The notes below the pieces were generated by a model that did no database searches, was not told the origin of the DNA, and worked only from the letters and a program-made list of their open reading frames with translations. Positions 62,905 through 64,000 of a stretch of DNA of 64,000 bases are shown piece after piece. The position numbers and the translations under genes were made by a program. The stretch spans positions 832,001 to 896,000 of the forward strand of contig NC_010556.1 in assembly GCF_000019905.1 (NCBI RefSeq), read 5' to 3'. Positions within the stretch are counted from its first letter, which is position 1. Each line of letters opens with the position of its first letter. The stretch is from Exiguobacterium artemiae 255-15. Its GTDB lineage: Bacteria; Bacillota; Bacilli; Exiguobacteriales; Exiguobacteriaceae.

Positions 62905-64000
62905 CACAAAAAATCGCATTACTCGGAAATCCGAATACCGGTAAAACCTCCTTGTTTAACCGTTTGACCGGGTCATATGCCCATGTCGGAAACTGGTCCG
63001 GTGTGACGGTCGATAAAAAAGTCGGGAAATTACATGGAAACCGTGGACAATTGATTGATATGCCCGGTGTCTATGACTTAGATCCGTTATCTGCAGATGA
63101 AGCCGTCGTGGCACGTTTCTTGATGGAAGAGTCGTTTGACGGCATGATCAACATCATTGATGCGTCACAGTTGGAACGGAATTTGCAATTGACGGCTCAA
63201 CTTTTGGAAATTGGAAAGCCGATTCAAATCGGGCTGAATATGATGGATGTCGCCCGTACTCGCGGTACGACGATTGATGCTGAAGCACTAGCGAAGGAAC
63301 TCGGTGTCGATGTGTTTCCGATTGTCGCGCGGACGGGAGACGGCTGTGAAGTTTTGCTGTCATCGATTCCTGAAGCGGCAAAAAAATATACGCCGTTACG
63401 AATTGATTACGGACAGAAAACGGAACAGGCGATTACGGCGATCATCGAAATCGCCGATTTACAAGAACAGGAACGCTGGATGGCTGTTCAGTATTTAGCG
63501 GGAAATCGTGTCTTCGTAGAATATTTGGAGAAGAAATCCCCTCGAATCATCGAAGTGCGAAAAGAACTGGAACGTCAGCTTGGGCGATTCATCCATGCTC
63601 ATATTACAGAGTGTCGGCGAAACTGGGCCGTTGCGATTCGTGCCGGTTCGGTCGTCGAAGAGAAATCAGACCGTAAGACATGGACGGACCGGATTGACGC
63701 CGTCGTCACCCATCCGATTCTCGGATTGCCGATTTTCTTTGCTGTCCTATACGTGCTGTTTCATGTGACATTTAACTGGATGGGGGCCCCGCTCTCCGAT
63801 TTATTGGGAGCGTTTATCGAAGGACCGATTTCGACGGGAGTCGTCTTTGTTCTGACACAACTTGGTGCATCCGGATTCATTCAGGACTTGTTGATTGATG
63901 GTGTCATCGCAGGTGTCGGGGGTGTCCTGGTCTTCGTTCCGCAAATCTTTGTTCTGTTTTTCTTTATCTCGTTTTTGGAAGACTCGGGCTACATGGCGCG
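62901..64000 (+). CDS. feoB: Ferrous iron transport protein B, N-terminal part (3' end outside window)
   Basis: First 366 codons of the Fe(II) permease; no stop before the window edge. N-terminal G domain: G1 [34 protein letters not shown], G3 [10 protein letters not shown], G4 NMMD. A helical GDP-dissociation-inhibitor region follows, then the first membrane segments ([66 protein letters not shown]), which match the Gate/core region with its family motif. ATGA overlap with feoA. Confidence 0.95.
   Translation, partial: [366 protein letters not shown]

Overview
The window is a chromosomal segment of a low-to-mid GC Gram-positive bacterium of the order Bacillales. Two stretches follow the Bacillus subtilis gene order closely: dnaJ-prmA-rsmE-mtaB on the left, and rpsU-yqeY-nfeD-floA-phoH-pgpH-ybeY-dgkA-cdd-era-recO-glyQS-ccpN-yqfL-dnaG-sigA-cccA-trmK-nif3-ispH-cshB-nfo on the right. 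The sporulation genes yqfC/yqfD, normally between floA and phoH, are missing, so a non-sporulating relative of Bacillus such as Exiguobacterium is my best guess (inference; no 16S or tRNA gene is present to confirm it).

Layout. 1-3.5 kb: chaperone tail and RNA/protein modification genes. 3.6-16.9 kb: mixed accessory genes: a pseudouridine synthase, two tandem RarD-like permeases, deoC, a heavily folded intergenic element, a BMP-type lipoprotein coupled to a chemoreceptor, an M23 murein hydrolase, an SDR, DUF1232, DedA and HAD proteins, a PTS_EIIC_2-like membrane protein and a quinone-reductase-like dehydrogenase. 17.2-31.6 kb: a one-directional surface-polysaccharide locus. It has a large two-domain glycosyltransferase, a methyltransferase, two GT4 enzymes, UDP-ManNAc dehydrogenase and UDP-GlcNAc 2-epimerase, a TagGH-like ABC exporter, an MBOAT/DHHW acylation pair and an LCP ligase. 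31.8-34.7 kb: a secreted type I pullulanase with a consensus cre site. 34.8-36.0 kb: a dicarboxylate/glutamate symporter gene broken by one extra base in a homopolymer.

36-64 kb is mostly the conserved core: S21, membrane microdomain proteins, c-di-AMP hydrolysis, rRNA maturation, lipid recycling, Era, RecO, glycyl-tRNA synthetase behind a T-box, CcpN and its partner PPDK regulator, primase and the primary sigma factor, cytochrome c550, TrmK, Nif3-like protein, IspH, CshB and endonuclease IV. Two departures stand out. One is a histidine kinase translationally coupled to a membrane-anchored sugar-binding protein, with no response regulator. The other is an HNH protein with a possible PUA/EVE-like front half, placed directly after nfo. 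The window ends in feoAB behind a perfect Fur box.

Regulatory signals read from sequence include two cre-like sites, a Fur box, a sigma-W-like promoter before nfeD-floA, a glycine T-box, a palindrome at the rpsU transcription start, and a perfect 15-bp stem before dnaG. No insertion sequence, CRISPR array, tRNA or rRNA gene was seen.
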